Origin: JAHEEL01 sp963836085
GTDB lineage: Bacteria; Actinomycetota; Acidimicrobiia; Spongiisociales; UBA5794
Assembly: GCA_963836085.1 (NCBI GenBank)
Contig: CAWIHT010000014.1
Span: forward strand, 62,001-126,000
Length of the DNA stretch: 64,000 bases
Direction of reading: 5' to 3'
In this document: positions 1 to 9,371 of the stretch, one piece after another
Layout of the letters: the number at the start of each line of letters is the position of its first letter
Position numbering within the stretch: position 1 is the first letter of the stretch
Position numbers and translations under genes: made by a program
Notes under the pieces: generated by a model
Databases searched by the model: none
Told to the model about the DNA's origin: nothing
What the model saw: only the letters and a program-made list of their open reading frames with translations

Positions 1-1
1 G

Positions 2-229
2 TCGCCGCTGACGAGGGAACAGTTCGACTGGATGCGGGGCCCCGAGGGTTCGCTGGTCCTCGGCGACCCCGAGACCGTCGCCGCGAAGATCCTGCGCTGG
101 AAAGAAGTGCTCGGCATCGACCGATTCATGCTCCACACCGCCGGCACCGTCCCCCACGACGCCGCCCTCCACTCGATCGAGATGCTCGGCACAACGGTGT
201 CAAAGATCGTTCGCGGGACGTCCGGGTAG
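2..229 (+). CDS. C-terminus of a luciferase-like (LLM) flavin/F420-dependent oxidoreductase, partial
   Basis: The reading frame is open from the window edge and ends in TAG at 227-229, so only about 75 C-terminal residues are present. They carry the usual tail of bacterial luciferase-type oxidoreductases: a G-D-P-E-T-V-A-A-K-I segment, where many members have 'GDPETVAEKI', followed by a last strand/helix (R-F-M-L-H). Family members use FMN or coenzyme F420 in a TIM barrel. The active site lies upstream and is not visible, so the substrate cannot be named. The first in-frame ATG (position 32) is internal to the domain and is not the real start. Confidence 0.75.
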   Translation, partial: SPLTREQFDWMRGPEGSLVLGDPETVAAKILRWKEVLGIDRFMLHTAGTVPHDAALHSIEMLGTTVSKIVRGTSG

Positions 230-246
230 CGGGCGCTCTTCGAAGT

Positions 247-386
247 ACTCCTCCCCGTCAGGGGCAGGTGTCGCCCACAAGGCGACGGAGGGGGTCTCTC
301 CGTCTCCACGCACGCGAGAGACCCCTTCCGTCATCCCCAATGCGCAGGCGCATTGGGGCTGCCACCTTCCCCTAAGGGGAAGGAAT
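247..386 (+). repeat. Dispersed multi-hairpin element, copy 1
   Basis: First of seven related intergenic elements. It begins with a CTCCTCCCC...GGGG-type hairpin, then a short GTCGCC/GGCGAC hairpin, a GGTCTCTC/GAGAGACC arm pair, and a perfect hairpin (CCCCAATGCG, loop CAG-type, CGCATTGGGG). It ends with CCTTCCCCT/AGGGGAAGG. The ends approach inverted repeats (ACTCCTCCCC versus GGGGAAGGAAT). The element sits between two co-oriented genes and codes for nothing convincing. It is followed by TGGCGACTGACGACTGACGG, a motif seen beside other copies. Confidence 0.85.
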
Positions 387-490
387 TGAAGAAGGGGAAG
401 GGATTTGGCAGGGGAAGGAATCGGCCTGGCGACTGACGACTGACGGACTGACCGCCCGGTAGGGTGAGCATCCCCCAGGAGGTCCCCCCC

Positions 491-922
491 TTGCACACCA
501 CGCCCACACTGAGTCACGCTGATGCGCTCGTTCTCGTCGACGCCATTCGGATCGAACTGGAGCGGCGGGACAAGGGAGCAGCGGTGGCGATCGTCGACGC
601 GCACGGGGAACTCCTCGCCTTCTTCCGGACCGATGGGTGCAAACTGCCGTCCATCAACATTGCGATCAACAAGGCCTACACGGCATCACGCGAACAAGAC
701 GAGTCGCTCACGGTCGGCACTCGCTCGCGAGCCGAAGGCTTCCCGATGACGAACTTCGGCGAACTCCGGTACGTGTCCTGGGGCGGGGGATTCCCCCTTG
801 TCGCAGACGGCACCGTCGTCGGCGGCGTCGGCGTCTCGGGACTCCCCGAGGCCGAGGACATGGAGATCGCGCTCCACGGTATCGGTGCATTCGAGCAGGC
901 CCTTGCCGAACAGGCCGACTAG
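491..922 (+). CDS. HbpS/GlcG-like protein (DUF336 family)
   Basis: A 143-residue protein matching the HbpS/GlcG (DUF336) fold. It has 'AVAIVDAHGELLAFFRTDG' early, 'IAINKAYTAS' in the middle and the glycine-rich 'GGFPLVADGTVVGGVGVSG' hairpin near the end. Family members bind heme, cobalamin or small organic ligands, and many are extracytoplasmic or partners of redox enzymes; no signal peptide is seen here. A GTG at 464 is possible, but AGGAGG at 477-482 lies eight bases before a TTG at 491, so TTG is chosen. The gene stands alone between the hairpin element and gltB. The ligand is unknown. Confidence 0.8.
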   Translation: MHTTPTLSHADALVLVDAIRIELERRDKGAAVAIVDAHGELLAFFRTDGCKLPSINIAINKAYTASREQDESLTVGTRSRAEGFPMTNFGELRYVSWGGGFPLVADGTVVGGVGVSGLPEAEDMEIALHGIGAFEQALAEQAD

Positions 923-1061
923 CGGCTGCGCAACAACGCGTCCGAGACGAATTCAGCCAGTCCCTCCGAGATCCCTCGAGCACCTATTCCTCTTCTCGAA
1001 CGAACCGCATCGACCCTAAGTTCATCGGAAGTGGTTGGACGCCGCTTGGGTGTGAGGAACC

Positions 1062-4000
1062 ATGACGTACCAACAACAACTGCACCAGGAACGAGACGGG
1101 CTCTATCACCCTGGACTCGATCATGACTCCTGCGGCATCGGTTTCGTCGCCGACATCAAGGGCCGCAAGAGCCGCCAGATCATCGAGATGGGCCTCACCG
1201 CGCTCACCAACCTGACCCACCGCGGCGCCGTTGGGGCCGATCCCCTGGCTGGTGACGGCGCAGGCATGCTGCTCCAGATCCCCGACCGTCTGTTCCGCTC
1301 GGAGATGACCGAGCAAGGCATCGAGTTGCCGCCGGCAGGCGAATACGGCGTCGGCATGATCTTCTTCCCCCAGGACCCCATCGACCGGGTCGTCTGCGAG
1401 AACCTCCTCCGTGAATTGGTGATTCGAGAGGGCCAGGTCGTCCTTGGCTGGCGCGACGTCCCCGTCGACTCGTCCTGCCTCGGAGAGAGCGTCACCGCCA
1501 TCGAACCGGTAATCCGCCAACTCTTCATCGGCCGTGGCGAAGGCACCACCGACGCCGACACGTTCGAGCGCAAGCTCTACGTCATCCGCAAGCAGGCCCA
1601 CACGCAGATGGCCGTCCGGGCACCGTGGGTCATTCAGGACGGTACGTTCTACATCCCCACCATGTCGGCCCGCACCGTCACCTACAAGGGCATGGTGCTC
1701 GCCAAGAATCTGTCGGTGTACTACCGGGATCTCGCCGACGAACGAACCGAGTCGGCCCTCGCGCTCATCCACCAGCGGTTCTCCACCAACACCTCACCCT
1801 CGTGGCGCCTCGCCCACCCGTTCCGTCTCCTCTGCCACAACGGAGAGATCAACACGATCCAGGGGAACATCAACTGGATGATGGCCCGCCGCGAGAACAT
1901 GTCGTCCGACATCCTCGGCGACGACCTCGAGAAACTCTGGCCCCTCATCGGTGACGGCGCTTCCGACTCGGCCACGTTCGACAACGCCCTCGAACTCCTC
2001 CTCGCAGGCGGCTACTCGCTTGGTCACGCCATGATGCTGCTCATCCCCGAGGCCTGGGCCGACAACCCGCTGATGGACGCCGACCGCAAAGCGTTCTACG
2101 AGTACCACGCGGCACTGATGGAGCCGTGGGACGGGCCGGCCGCCGTAGCATTCACCGACGGGCGCCAGATCGGCGCCACCCTCGACCGAAACGGCCTCCG
2201 GCCCGGTCGCTACATCATCACCGACGACGACCTCATCGTGATGTCGTCCGAGATGGGCGTCCTCGACATTCCCGACGAGAAAATCGTCACGAAGTGGCGA
2301 CTCCAGCCCGGCAAGATGCTGCTCATCGACCTCGAAGAGGGTCGCATCATCGAGGACGAGGAACTCAAGGACTCGCTGTGTGGCGCGAAGCCGTACCAGC
2401 AGTGGCTCGACGAGACCCAGATCAACATCGTCGACCTACCACCCGAGGTCGCATCGATGAAGCCGGACGCCGAGACGCTGCGCAACGCCCAGAAGGCTTT
2501 CGGCTACACCAAAGAAGACATCGAGTTCTTCCTCAAGCCGATGGCATCGCAGGGCCAGGACCCGATCGGGTCGATGGGTCGCGATACGCCGCCGGCCGTG
2601 CTGTCCGACCGCCCCAAACTCCTCTACGACTATTTCAAGGAGCGCTTCGCCCAGGTCACGAATCCGCCGATCGACCCGATTCGCGAGAAGACGGTGATGT
2701 CGCTCGTTTCCCTCATCGGCCCGAGGCCGAACCTGCTCGACCTCGACATGGGTGGCACGCAGAAGCGCCTCGAGGTGTACCACCCGATCCTCACGAACGT
2801 AGGCCTCGAACGGGTGCGGCGGATCGAGAACCACGTCGACGACGCGTTCCGGACCCGCAAACTCAGTATCTGCTACCCGGCCGACGAAGGCGTCGAAGGT
2901 ATCCGCCCGGCGCTGGAGCGACTCTGCGCCCGCGCCACGCAGACCGTGAAGGACGGGCGCAACATCCTGATCCTGTCGGATCGCTGCCAGGCCATCGACC
3001 GCATCGCCATACCCGCGCTCCTCGCAACCGCGGCGGTCCACCACCACCTGATCCGCGAAGGCCTCCGAACGGAGGTTGGCCTCGTCGTCGAGACCGGCGA
3101 GGCCCGCCAGGTGCACGACTTCTGCCTCCTCGGCGGATACGGAGCAGAGGCGATCAACCCCTACCTCGCGATCGACACGATCCAATCGCTCGTGGACGAA
3201 ATCCCCGGGACCCCGACACCGGCCGAGGCCCGCGACACCTACGTCGAAGCCATCAAGAAGGGCATGCTGAAGGTGATGTCCAAGATGGGCATCTCGACGT
3301 TCCAGTCCTACTGCGGTGCGCAGATCTTCGATGCCATCGGCCTCAACTCGGAGTTCATCGACGACTACTTCACCGGCACCCCATCCGTGATCGAGGGCAT
3401 CGGACTGGAAGAAATCGCTGCAGAGACGGTGCGCCGCCACGAGACCGCATTCGGCAAGAAGACCTACACCACCCAGTCCCTCGACGTTGGTGGCGACTAC
3501 GCCTTCCGCGTCACCGGCGAGGAGCACGTCTGGAACCCCGAGACCATCTCGACCCTCCAGCACGCCGTGCGCTCCGGCGACTACGAGTTGTTCCGGAAGT
3601 ACACGGGCATGGTCGACGATCAGACCCGCAAACTGAAGAACCTGCGCGGCCTCTTCACCCTCGACTTCCTGGACGAACCGATCCCGCTCGATGAGGTAGA
3701 ACCGGCATCGGAGATCGTCAAGCGGTTCGCAACCGGGGCGATGTCGTTCGGTTCGATCTCGTGGGAGGCACACACCAATCTCGCGATCGCCATGAACCGG
3801 ATGGGCGCCAAGTCGAACACCGGCGAGGGCGGCGAGGAACGGAGCCGCTACGTCCCGCTCGAGAACGGTGACTCGATGCGCTCGGCCGTCAAACAGGTGG
3901 CCTCCGGCCGGTTCGGCGTCACCACCGAGTATCTCGTCAACGCCGACGACATCCAGATCAAGATGGCCCAGGGCGCCAAGCCCGGAGAGGGCGGTCAACT

Positions 4001-5669
4001 CCCCGGCCACAAAGTCAACGCGTGGATCGCCGAAGTGCGGCACTCGACGCCCGGCGTCGGCCTCATCTCTCCACCGCCCCATCACGACATCTACTCGATC
4101 GAGGACCTGAAGCAACTCATCCACGATCTCAAGAACGTGAACCCGGGAGCGCGGATCAGCGTCAAGCTCGTCTCGGAGGTTGGTGTCGGCACGATCGCCG
4201 CCGGCGTCGCAAAGGCCCACGCCGATCACGTTCTCATCTCCGGCAACGAGGGCGGCACCGGCGCAAGTCCACTCACATCGGTCATGCAGGCAGGCTCCCA
4301 CTGGGAGATCGGCCTCGCCGAGGCGCACCAGACGCTCGTCGAGAACCACCTCCGAGGCCGCATCGCCGTCCAGACCGACGGTGGAATCCGTACCGGACGC
4401 GACGTCGTCGTTGCGGCGCTCCTCGGTGCGGACGAAGTAGGTTTCGGCACCGGAGCCCTCATCTCCGAAGGCTGCATCATGATGCGCAAGTGTCACCTCA
4501 ACACCTGTCCGGTCGGCGTCGCCACCCAGGACCCCGAACTGCGCAAGCTCTTCCCCGGCGAACCCGAGCACGTCGTCAACTTCTTCATGTTCATCGCCGA
4601 GGAGACCCGCGAGATCATGGCCCGCATGGGTTTCCGGACGTACGCCGAGATGATCGGCCAGAGCGACCGCGTGGGCGTGAACGGCGCGATCAACCATTGG
4701 AAAGCCGAGGGACTCGACTTCTCCAAGGTGCTGTTCAAGCCGGACCCGGACCCGGGGGTCTCCATCAGCAACACCGACTCCCAGGACCACGGCCTCGAAA
4801 AGGCGCTCGACAACTACCTCATCGAGCAGGCGCAACCGGCGCTGGAAGCCGGCGAGAAGGTCACGATCGAGTCGCCGATCGCGAACACGAACCTGACGGT
4901 CGGAGCGATGCTCTCAGGCGAGGTCGCGCGACGCTACGGCCACGACGGGCTCAAGCCGGGGACAATCCAGGTGAAACTCAAGGGCACCGCGGGCCAGAGC
5001 TTCGGTGCCTGGCTGGCGCGAGGCATCACCCTCCACCTCGAAGGCGTGGCCAACGACTACGTCGGAAAGGGCCTGTCGGGCGGACGCATCATCATCGAGT
5101 CCATGCCCGAAGGACCAACCGTGCCGAAAGAGACGGTCATCGTCGGCAACACCGTCCTGTACGGCGCGATCTCCGGCGACTGCTACTTCAACGGCGGTGC
5201 CGGCGAGCGGTTCGCCGTGCGCAACTCGGGAGCCATCGCGGTCGTGGAGCGGGTCGGCGATCACGGTTGCGAATACATGACCGGAGGCTGTGTCGTCGTG
5301 ATCGGCAAGGCCGGCCGCAACTTCGGTGCAGGGATGAGCGGCGGTATCGCCTACGTCATCGACGAAGGCGACGACTTCGAGAATCGGGTCAACCACGAGA
5401 TGGTCGAGATCGAGCGACTCACGGTTCCCGACGAACCCTTCGACGCTCCCGAGAATCCGACGAGAGCCGAACTCCTCGCCGATCCGTTCAGCGATGACGC
5501 ATGGCGTCTGAAGAAGCTCATCGAGCGCCACGCTCGGTTCACCAACAGTTCCCGGGCCATGGAGATCCTCGACAACTTCGAGGAGTACCTCCCCCGGTTC
5601 TTCAAAGTGGTGCCGGTTGAGTATCGGCGGGCACTTGCGGAACAGACCGTCTCGACGGAGCGTGCGTAG
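1062..5669 (+). CDS. gltB: Glutamate synthase (GOGAT) large subunit
   Basis: A 1535-residue large subunit of the usual bacterial length. It transfers the amide nitrogen of glutamine to 2-oxoglutarate, giving two glutamates. The class II amidotransferase nucleophile is Cys24 ('DSCGIGF'), so residues 1-23 are a propeptide removed on maturation. The central and FMN-binding synthase domains follow. The 3Fe-4S ligands are Cys1138, Cys1144 and Cys1149 (C-x5-C-x4-C in 'CIMMRKCHLNTC'). The C-terminal glycine-rich beta-helix ('GGRIII', 'GGAGERFAVRNSG') closes the protein. The start ATG follows GAGGAACC. The stop overlaps the gltD start by one base, so the two subunits are probably co-translated. The frame is intact over 4.6 kb, a useful quality control for this sequence. 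Confidence 0.98.
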   Translation: MTYQQQLHQERDGLYHPGLDHDSCGIGFVADIKGRKSRQIIEMGLTALTNLTHRGAVGADPLAGDGAGMLLQIPDRLFRSEMTEQGIELPPAGEYGVGMIFFPQDPIDRVVCENLLRELVIREGQVVLGWRDVPVDSSCLGESVTAIEPVIRQLFIGRGEGTTDADTFERKLYVIRKQAHTQMAVRAPWVIQDGTFYIPTMSARTVTYKGMVLAKNLSVYYRDLADERTESALALIHQRFSTNTSPSWRLAHPFRLLCHNGEINTIQGNINWMMARRENMSSDILGDDLEKLWPLIGDGASDSATFDNALELLLAGGYSLGHAMMLLIPEAWADNPLMDADRKAFYEYHAALMEPWDGPAAVAFTDGRQIGATLDRNGLRPGRYIITDDDLIVMSSEMGVLDIPDEKIVTKWRLQPGKMLLIDLEEGRIIEDEELKDSLCGAKPYQQWLDETQINIVDLPPEVASMKPDAETLRNAQKAFGYTKEDIEFFLKPMASQGQDPIGSMGRDTPPAVLSDRPKLLYDYFKERFAQVTNPPIDPIREKTVMSLVSLIGPRPNLLDLDMGGTQKRLEVYHPILTNVGLERVRRIENHVDDAFRTRKLSICYPADEGVEGIRPALERLCARATQTVKDGRNILILSDRCQAIDRIAIPALLATAAVHHHLIREGLRTEVGLVVETGEARQVHDFCLLGGYGAEAINPYLAIDTIQSLVDEIPGTPTPAEARDTYVEAIKKGMLKVMSKMGISTFQSYCGAQIFDAIGLNSEFIDDYFTGTPSVIEGIGLEEIAAETVRRHETAFGKKTYTTQSLDVGGDYAFRVTGEEHVWNPETISTLQHAVRSGDYELFRKYTGMVDDQTRKLKNLRGLFTLDFLDEPIPLDEVEPASEIVKRFATGAMSFGSISWEAHTNLAIAMNRMGAKSNTGEGGEERSRYVPLENGDSMRSAVKQVASGRFGVTTEYLVNADDIQIKMAQGAKPGEGGQLPGHKVNAWIAEVRHSTPGVGLISPPPHHDIYSIEDLKQLIHDLKNVNPGARISVKLVSEVGVGTIAAGVAKAHADHVLISGNEGGTGASPLTSVMQAGSHWEIGLAEAHQTLVENHLRGRIAVQTDGGIRTGRDVVVAALLGADEVGFGTGALISEGCIMMRKCHLNTCPVGVATQDPELRKLFPGEPEHVVNFFMFIAEETREIMARMGFRTYAEMIGQSDRVGVNGAINHWKAEGLDFSKVLFKPDPDPGVSISNTDSQDHGLEKALDNYLIEQAQPALEAGEKVTIESPIANTNLTVGAMLSGEVARRYGHDGLKPGTIQVKLKGTAGQSFGAWLARGITLHLEGVANDYVGKGLSGGRIIIESMPEGPTVPKETVIVGNTVLYGAISGDCYFNGGAGERFAVRNSGAIAVVERVGDHGCEYMTGGCVVVIGKAGRNFGAGMSGGIAYVIDEGDDFENRVNHEMVEIERLTVPDEPFDAPENPTRAELLADPFSDDAWRLKKLIERHARFTNSSRAMEILDNFEEYLPRFFKVVPVEYRRALAEQTVSTERA

Positions 5670-7108
5670 TGGGCTCACCAACCGGCTTCCAGGACATCAG
5701 TCGCCAGCAACCCGGCACCCTCCCGGTTGAAGAGCGGACCAAGAACTTCCGCGAGTTCGCAATCCCCCTGGTCAAGGCCGAGGTTGCACAGCAGGGTGCC
5801 CGCTGCATCGACTGCGGCATCCCCTACTGTCACTCCGGTTGCCCCGTTGACAACCTCATCCCCGACTGGAACGACCTCGTGTACCGGGGCCGGTGGCGTG
5901 AGGCCATCGACGTTCTCCACTCGACCAACAACTTCCCGGAGTTCACCGGACGCGTCTGTCCGGCGCCGTGCGAGGAGGCGTGCACGCTCAATCTCCACGA
6001 TGCTCCCGTCTCGATCAAGGCGATCGAGTACTCGATCATCGAAAAGGCCTGGCGCCAGCGCTGGATCGAACCGAAGATCCCGCGCCGCCGCACCGACAGA
6101 CGGGTCGCCGTCGTCGGATCCGGGCCGGCGGGCCTCGCCGCTGCGCAGCAACTCGCCAGAGCGGGTCACAACGTGGAGGTCTTCGAGAAGAACGCCAAGA
6201 TCGGCGGCCTCCTCCGCTACGGCATCCCCGATTTCAAGCTCAAGAAGCGGGCAATCGACCGACGGATGTCCCAGATGCAGGCCGAAGGCGTCGAGTTCCG
6301 CGTCAATCGACACATCGGTGTGAACTGGCCGGTCGAGCGGCTGCTCAACGAGTACGACGCGGTCGTGCTGGCCGCCGGTTGCGAACAGCCCCGCGATCTC
6401 ACCATTCCCGGCAGGGAACTCGACGGCGTGCACTTCGCCATGCCGTTCCTGACGCAACAGAACCGCAGGGTCGGCAACGAGCCGCTCGGCGACCAGGAAC
6501 CGATCTCCGCCGAAGGGAAGCACGCGGTCGTCATCGGCGGCGGCGACACCGGCGCCGACTGCGTCGGCACGGCGAACCGGCAGGGCGCTGCATCGGTCAC
6601 CCAACTCGAACTCCTACCGAAGCCCCCCGACCACCCCGACAAATCGCTCGTCTGGCCCAACTGGCCGACCAAACTCCGCACCTCGTCCTCGCACGAGGAG
6701 GGATGTGAACGGATGTGGTCGGTTGCTACCACCTCGTTCGCGGGTTCCGACGGCAAGGTCGGAAGCCTGCACGGTACGAGCGTCGACTGGCGGCAGACGA
6801 ACGGCCGCTGGGAGATGACCGAAGTCGCAGGCAGCGAGTTCGAACTCAAGGCAGACCTGGTGCTGCTTGCCATGGGTTTCGTGAGCCCCGTCCACCAGGG
6901 ATTGCTGGAGCAACTCGAGGTCGCCATCGATCAGCGCGGCAACGTCGCTGCCGATGAGAGCGACTACGCCACAACGATCCCCGGGGTGTTCGCCGCCGGT
7001 GACATGCGCCGAGGACAATCCCTCGTCGTCTGGGCCATCCGAGAGGGCCGCCATTGCGCACGAGCCGTAGACGAATACCTCATGGGGCACACCGACCTGC
7101 CCGAGTAG
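5669..7108 (+). CDS. gltD: Glutamate synthase small subunit (NADPH-dependent)
   Basis: A 479-residue small subunit that passes electrons from NAD(P)H through FAD and 4Fe-4S clusters to GltB. The N-terminal cluster cysteines are visible ('CIDCGIPYCHSGCP' and 'CPAPCEEAC'). The FAD Rossmann motif is 'VVGSGPAGLAAAQQLARAGH' and the NAD(P) motif is 'VIGGGDTGADC'. The C-terminal 'GVFAAGDMRRGQSLVV' is the typical FAD segment. The GTG start shares its first base with the gltB stop (TAGTG). The element immediately downstream may contribute transcript-ending hairpins. Confidence 0.98.
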   Translation: MGSPTGFQDISRQQPGTLPVEERTKNFREFAIPLVKAEVAQQGARCIDCGIPYCHSGCPVDNLIPDWNDLVYRGRWREAIDVLHSTNNFPEFTGRVCPAPCEEACTLNLHDAPVSIKAIEYSIIEKAWRQRWIEPKIPRRRTDRRVAVVGSGPAGLAAAQQLARAGHNVEVFEKNAKIGGLLRYGIPDFKLKKRAIDRRMSQMQAEGVEFRVNRHIGVNWPVERLLNEYDAVVLAAGCEQPRDLTIPGRELDGVHFAMPFLTQQNRRVGNEPLGDQEPISAEGKHAVVIGGGDTGADCVGTANRQGAASVTQLELLPKPPDHPDKSLVWPNWPTKLRTSSSHEEGCERMWSVATTSFAGSDGKVGSLHGTSVDWRQTNGRWEMTEVAGSEFELKADLVLLAMGFVSPVHQGLLEQLEVAIDQRGNVAADESDYATTIPGVFAAGDMRRGQSLVVWAIREGRHCARAVDEYLMGHTDLPE

Positions 7109-7127
7109 ATCGCCGATCGCCAATCCG

Positions 7128-7321
7128 ATTCCTCCCCTTCATGGGGAGGTGGCCCGAGCGCAGCCAGGGACGGAGGGGGTCTCCCCCTCTTGACAGAACC
7201 GCGATGAGACTCGCGGAGCGTCGAAAGGGTCTCCACCTCTCCATGAACTCGAGAGACCCCTTCCGTCACCGGCAATGCATCCCTGCATTGCCGCTGCCAC
7301 CTTCCTCTGAGGGGAAGGAAT
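7128..7321 (+). repeat. Dispersed multi-hairpin element, copy 2 (long form)
   Basis: Copy of the element described at 247-386, about 194 bases, starting ATTCCTCCCC and ending GGGGAAGGAAT. It lies 19 bases after the gltD stop. The inner hairpin here is GGCAATGCA/TGCATTGCC-like, different in sequence from copy 1 but still paired. The middle part is longer than in copies 1 and 7. CTGGTAGCTGGCAG follows at 7381-7394. The 321 bases between gltD and the next gene hold nothing else recognisable. Confidence 0.85.
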
Positions 7322-7429
7322 CGAAAAGGAGGAGGACTCGGCGACAGGTAGAGATCGGTCGGGGCGTGGGTCCTGTCTTGCTGGTAGCTGGCAGCTCAAA
7401 GTCCTTCGGCACTAGACAATGAACGGCCT

Positions 7430-8227
7430 GTGGGGGAACGTGGTGCCGTGGCTCTGGAAGCGTCTATCCGCCGGACGAGGCTGAGGCTTGGTATTGCCCT
7501 GTGTACAGCCGCGGCCGTGGCTACTTCGTGCGGTTCGGCCGAGCCGACCACCACCAGCACACTCGCCCCCACGACGACAGCCACCGTCGCTGCCACAACG
7601 ACCACCACCACGCTGCCCTCGTCAACAACGGCCGCAGTTCGGTCCCCGGAACGCACGCTGCCTGTTCCCGATAACGCTGCGCCGACGATCGACGGCGTCA
7701 TCGCAGCCGGCGAGTGGGACGGGGCGACCGAGACGACGATGACGGATGGGGGCACATTGCTCTGGATGCGCAGCAACGAGACGCTGTACGTCGCGCTTCA
7801 GGGCCACAGCCTCGGAGCCGTCAACCTCGCGATCGCGGCCCGCGGCGAACTCTGGATCCTGCACTCGTCGGCCGCTCTCGGATCGGTGTCCTACGTCGAG
7901 GCTGGAGAAGACTGGACGCTCGTCCACGATTTCGAATGGTGTTGCCGCGGCGCCAACAACACAGCAACCCGCCTGGCCCTCCTCGAGAACGAGGGCTGGC
8001 AGGCCAACATCGGTTTCGCCGGCGACCGCGGCACCGTCGAGTACGAAGTGACCCTGCCATGGAACGGCGCGGCGGTCGCCGTGTCGTACCAGACCGAGGA
8101 AACCGACCCGGCGTTCTGGCCGGCCGATCTCACGACCGAGGCGACGGTGGATCTGATCGGTCCGTTCCCGAACGAACGCCAGTTCCACCTTGACGAGTGG
8201 TACCACCTCGCATCCGCCGACTCGTAG
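7430..8227 (+). CDS. Lipoprotein with Thr-rich linker and CBM9/DOMON-like beta domain
   Basis: A 265-residue protein with a lipoprotein signal: basic start, hydrophobic 'LGIALCTAAAVATSC' and a lipobox ending at the cysteine before 'GSAEP'. About 40 Thr-rich residues (T-T-T-S-T, A-T-T-T-T-T-T) form a flexible spacer. The rest (about 75-265) opens with 'APTIDGVIAAGEWDGA', the pattern that begins CBM9-like and DOMON-like domains binding sugars or heme, and ends in alternating beta-strand sequence. Two adjacent cysteines occur in 'EWCCRG'. It is predicted to be anchored outside the membrane; the ligand is unknown. The GTG at 7430 or an in-frame GTG at 7448 could be the start. No partner gene is evident. 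Confidence 0.65.
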   Translation: MGERGAVALEASIRRTRLRLGIALCTAAAVATSCGSAEPTTTSTLAPTTTATVAATTTTTTLPSSTTAAVRSPERTLPVPDNAAPTIDGVIAAGEWDGATETTMTDGGTLLWMRSNETLYVALQGHSLGAVNLAIAARGELWILHSSAALGSVSYVEAGEDWTLVHDFEWCCRGANNTATRLALLENEGWQANIGFAGDRGTVEYEVTLPWNGAAVAVSYQTEETDPAFWPADLTTEATVDLIGPFPNERQFHLDEWYHLASADS

Positions 8228-8314
8228 CCAGGGCCATGAGCCGAAGTCGCGATTCCACCGATCAGGGTGCCATTGCAGGGCCGTTCGGGCGGGAGAAACG
8301 GGAAGAAGGCGAAT

Positions 8315-8461
8315 ATGGTTCTCCCAGGTTCGCAGGCGTACGCGAACTGGTACCGGTCGCACGACGATCCGTCGAAGCTGGCCGAGGGCAAGAAGGTCCA
8401 CAACCACGCGTTGACCCCGCGGGTTCGCCACGCAATCGACAAGGAGTCGTCAGACTCCTGA
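8315..8461 (+). CDS. Small basic hypothetical protein (48 aa)
   Basis: ATG at 8315 is preceded by GAAGAAGG at a good distance. The 48-residue product is soluble, Lys/His-rich and well composed ('MVLPGSQAYANWYRSHDD', 'KLAEGKKVHNHALTPRV'), unlike the Arg/Pro/Ser-rich shadow frames around it. I do not recognise a family. It is an isolated gene between the lipoprotein and a convergent coiled-coil gene. Confidence 0.5.
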   Translation: MVLPGSQAYANWYRSHDDPSKLAEGKKVHNHALTPRVRHAIDKESSDS

Positions 8462-8484
8462 GGCTGTGCTGACGCTGGCCGGAG

Positions 8485-8811
8485 TTAGGCGTTGCGCTCG
8501 CGGGCGCGGCGTTCGCGTTCTTCAGTACGCTCACGATCGCGACGTTCGCGCTCGGCCTTCCGCTCGGCCCGGTCGCGGTCCTTCTGGGCCTTCCACTCGG
8601 CTTCGTAGCGGGCGCGCTCGATCTTGAGTTCCTCTTCGTGACGGTCGTGTGAAGCTTCGCGTTCGGTGTCCTGTAGATCGCGCGAAGCCTCGCGTTCGGT
8701 GTCCTGCAGATCGCGCGTGGCCTCGCGTTCGGTGTCCTGACGATCGCGCTCCTCGCGTCGTTCGTCGGCTTCCTGCTGATGTCGATTATCGCTTGACAGA
8801 TCGCCGGTCAT
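8485..8811 (-). CDS. Highly charged coiled-coil protein with 11-residue repeats
   Basis: A 108-residue protein made almost only of D, E, R, K, Q, A and T, predicted as one continuous helix or coiled coil. It contains three near-identical 11-residue units (D-L-Q-D-T-E-R-E-A-S-R), encoded by tandem 33-base DNA repeats at about 8650-8745. The C-terminal half is R-E-R-D-rich. No catalytic motif, signal or membrane segment is seen. Low-complexity charge could make this a shadow frame, but the regular heptad-like pattern and an ATG start support a real gene. Function unknown. Confidence 0.5.
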   Translation of the reverse strand: MTGDLSSDNRHQQEADERREERDRQDTEREATRDLQDTEREASRDLQDTEREASHDRHEEELKIERARYEAEWKAQKDRDRAERKAERERRDRERTEERERRARERNA

Positions 8812-8898
8812 GAGTTCGGTCCCGTCTCAAGAGAATTGCGCCGTTGTCTGACTACAAGGTAGCGCCCGCCGGAGCTGGAGCGGTCGGAGAATCCTCGA

Positions 8899-9246
8899 TC
8901 ATTCGCCGATGCCGTCCGACAGTGCGCGGTAGAAGGCTGCTTCGTGAAGGCCTCCCCGGGCGTCGAACGGACCATCGCTATTGCTGAAGACCACGGGAAC
9001 GTCCCGGTCATCGATCGGAGGGAACGTGCGGTACACCCCGAAGCGGAGGACGGGACCACCGGTCCGGCCGGTCTCCCCACTCAGTCCGATCTCCTGACCC
9101 TGGGCCACCTCATCTCCGATCTCGACGAGGGCCCCTTCGTGCTGCAGATGCGCAGAGAAACCGGCGGTGCCGTCGTCGTGCTCGATCACGACATAGTTCA
9201 GGTGACGCGTGTGGGCGTCGTCGGCGACGTCCTCCTTGACGTCCAC
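8899..9246 (-). pseudogene. Remnant of an M23-type (LytM) peptidase-like protein
   Basis: The residues match the C-terminal half of extracytoplasmic LytM/M23 domains: 'HLNYVVIEHDDGTAGFSAHL', 'VEIGDEVAQGQEIGLSGETG', then the tail 'VPVVFSNSDGP'. In active M23 enzymes the strand after S-G-x-T-G carries H-x-H zinc ligands ('GPHLHF'); here it reads 'GPVLRFGVY', so both histidines are gone. The N-terminal half of the domain and a signal peptide are missing: upstream the frame stays open but runs into the start of the gene on the other strand. A GTG at 9246 is the only sensible start. I read this as a 5'-truncated, catalytically dead remnant; a short non-enzymatic LytM-like factor is the alternative. 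Confidence 0.55.
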
Positions 9247-9371
9247 TACGACGCCTGCCCTCTTGCCATGTGGCCATCCGGTGACCCTCTCCGGTCGACC
9301 GACGACGCGAGGAACCGTCCTCCTGGCTTCGATGAGTCGGGTAGGTTGGCAGCCGAACGGGGAGGTTGACG

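Noticed and set aside
2436..4835. Long minus-strand frame of 799 codons inside gltB
   Set aside because: Antisense shadow of a high-GC gene; no motifs, no ribosome site, and gltB is unmistakable on the plus strand.
8653..8745. Tandem 33-base repeats as a possible CRISPR array
   Set aside because: The units are contiguous, without spacers, and encode an in-frame 11-residue repeat.
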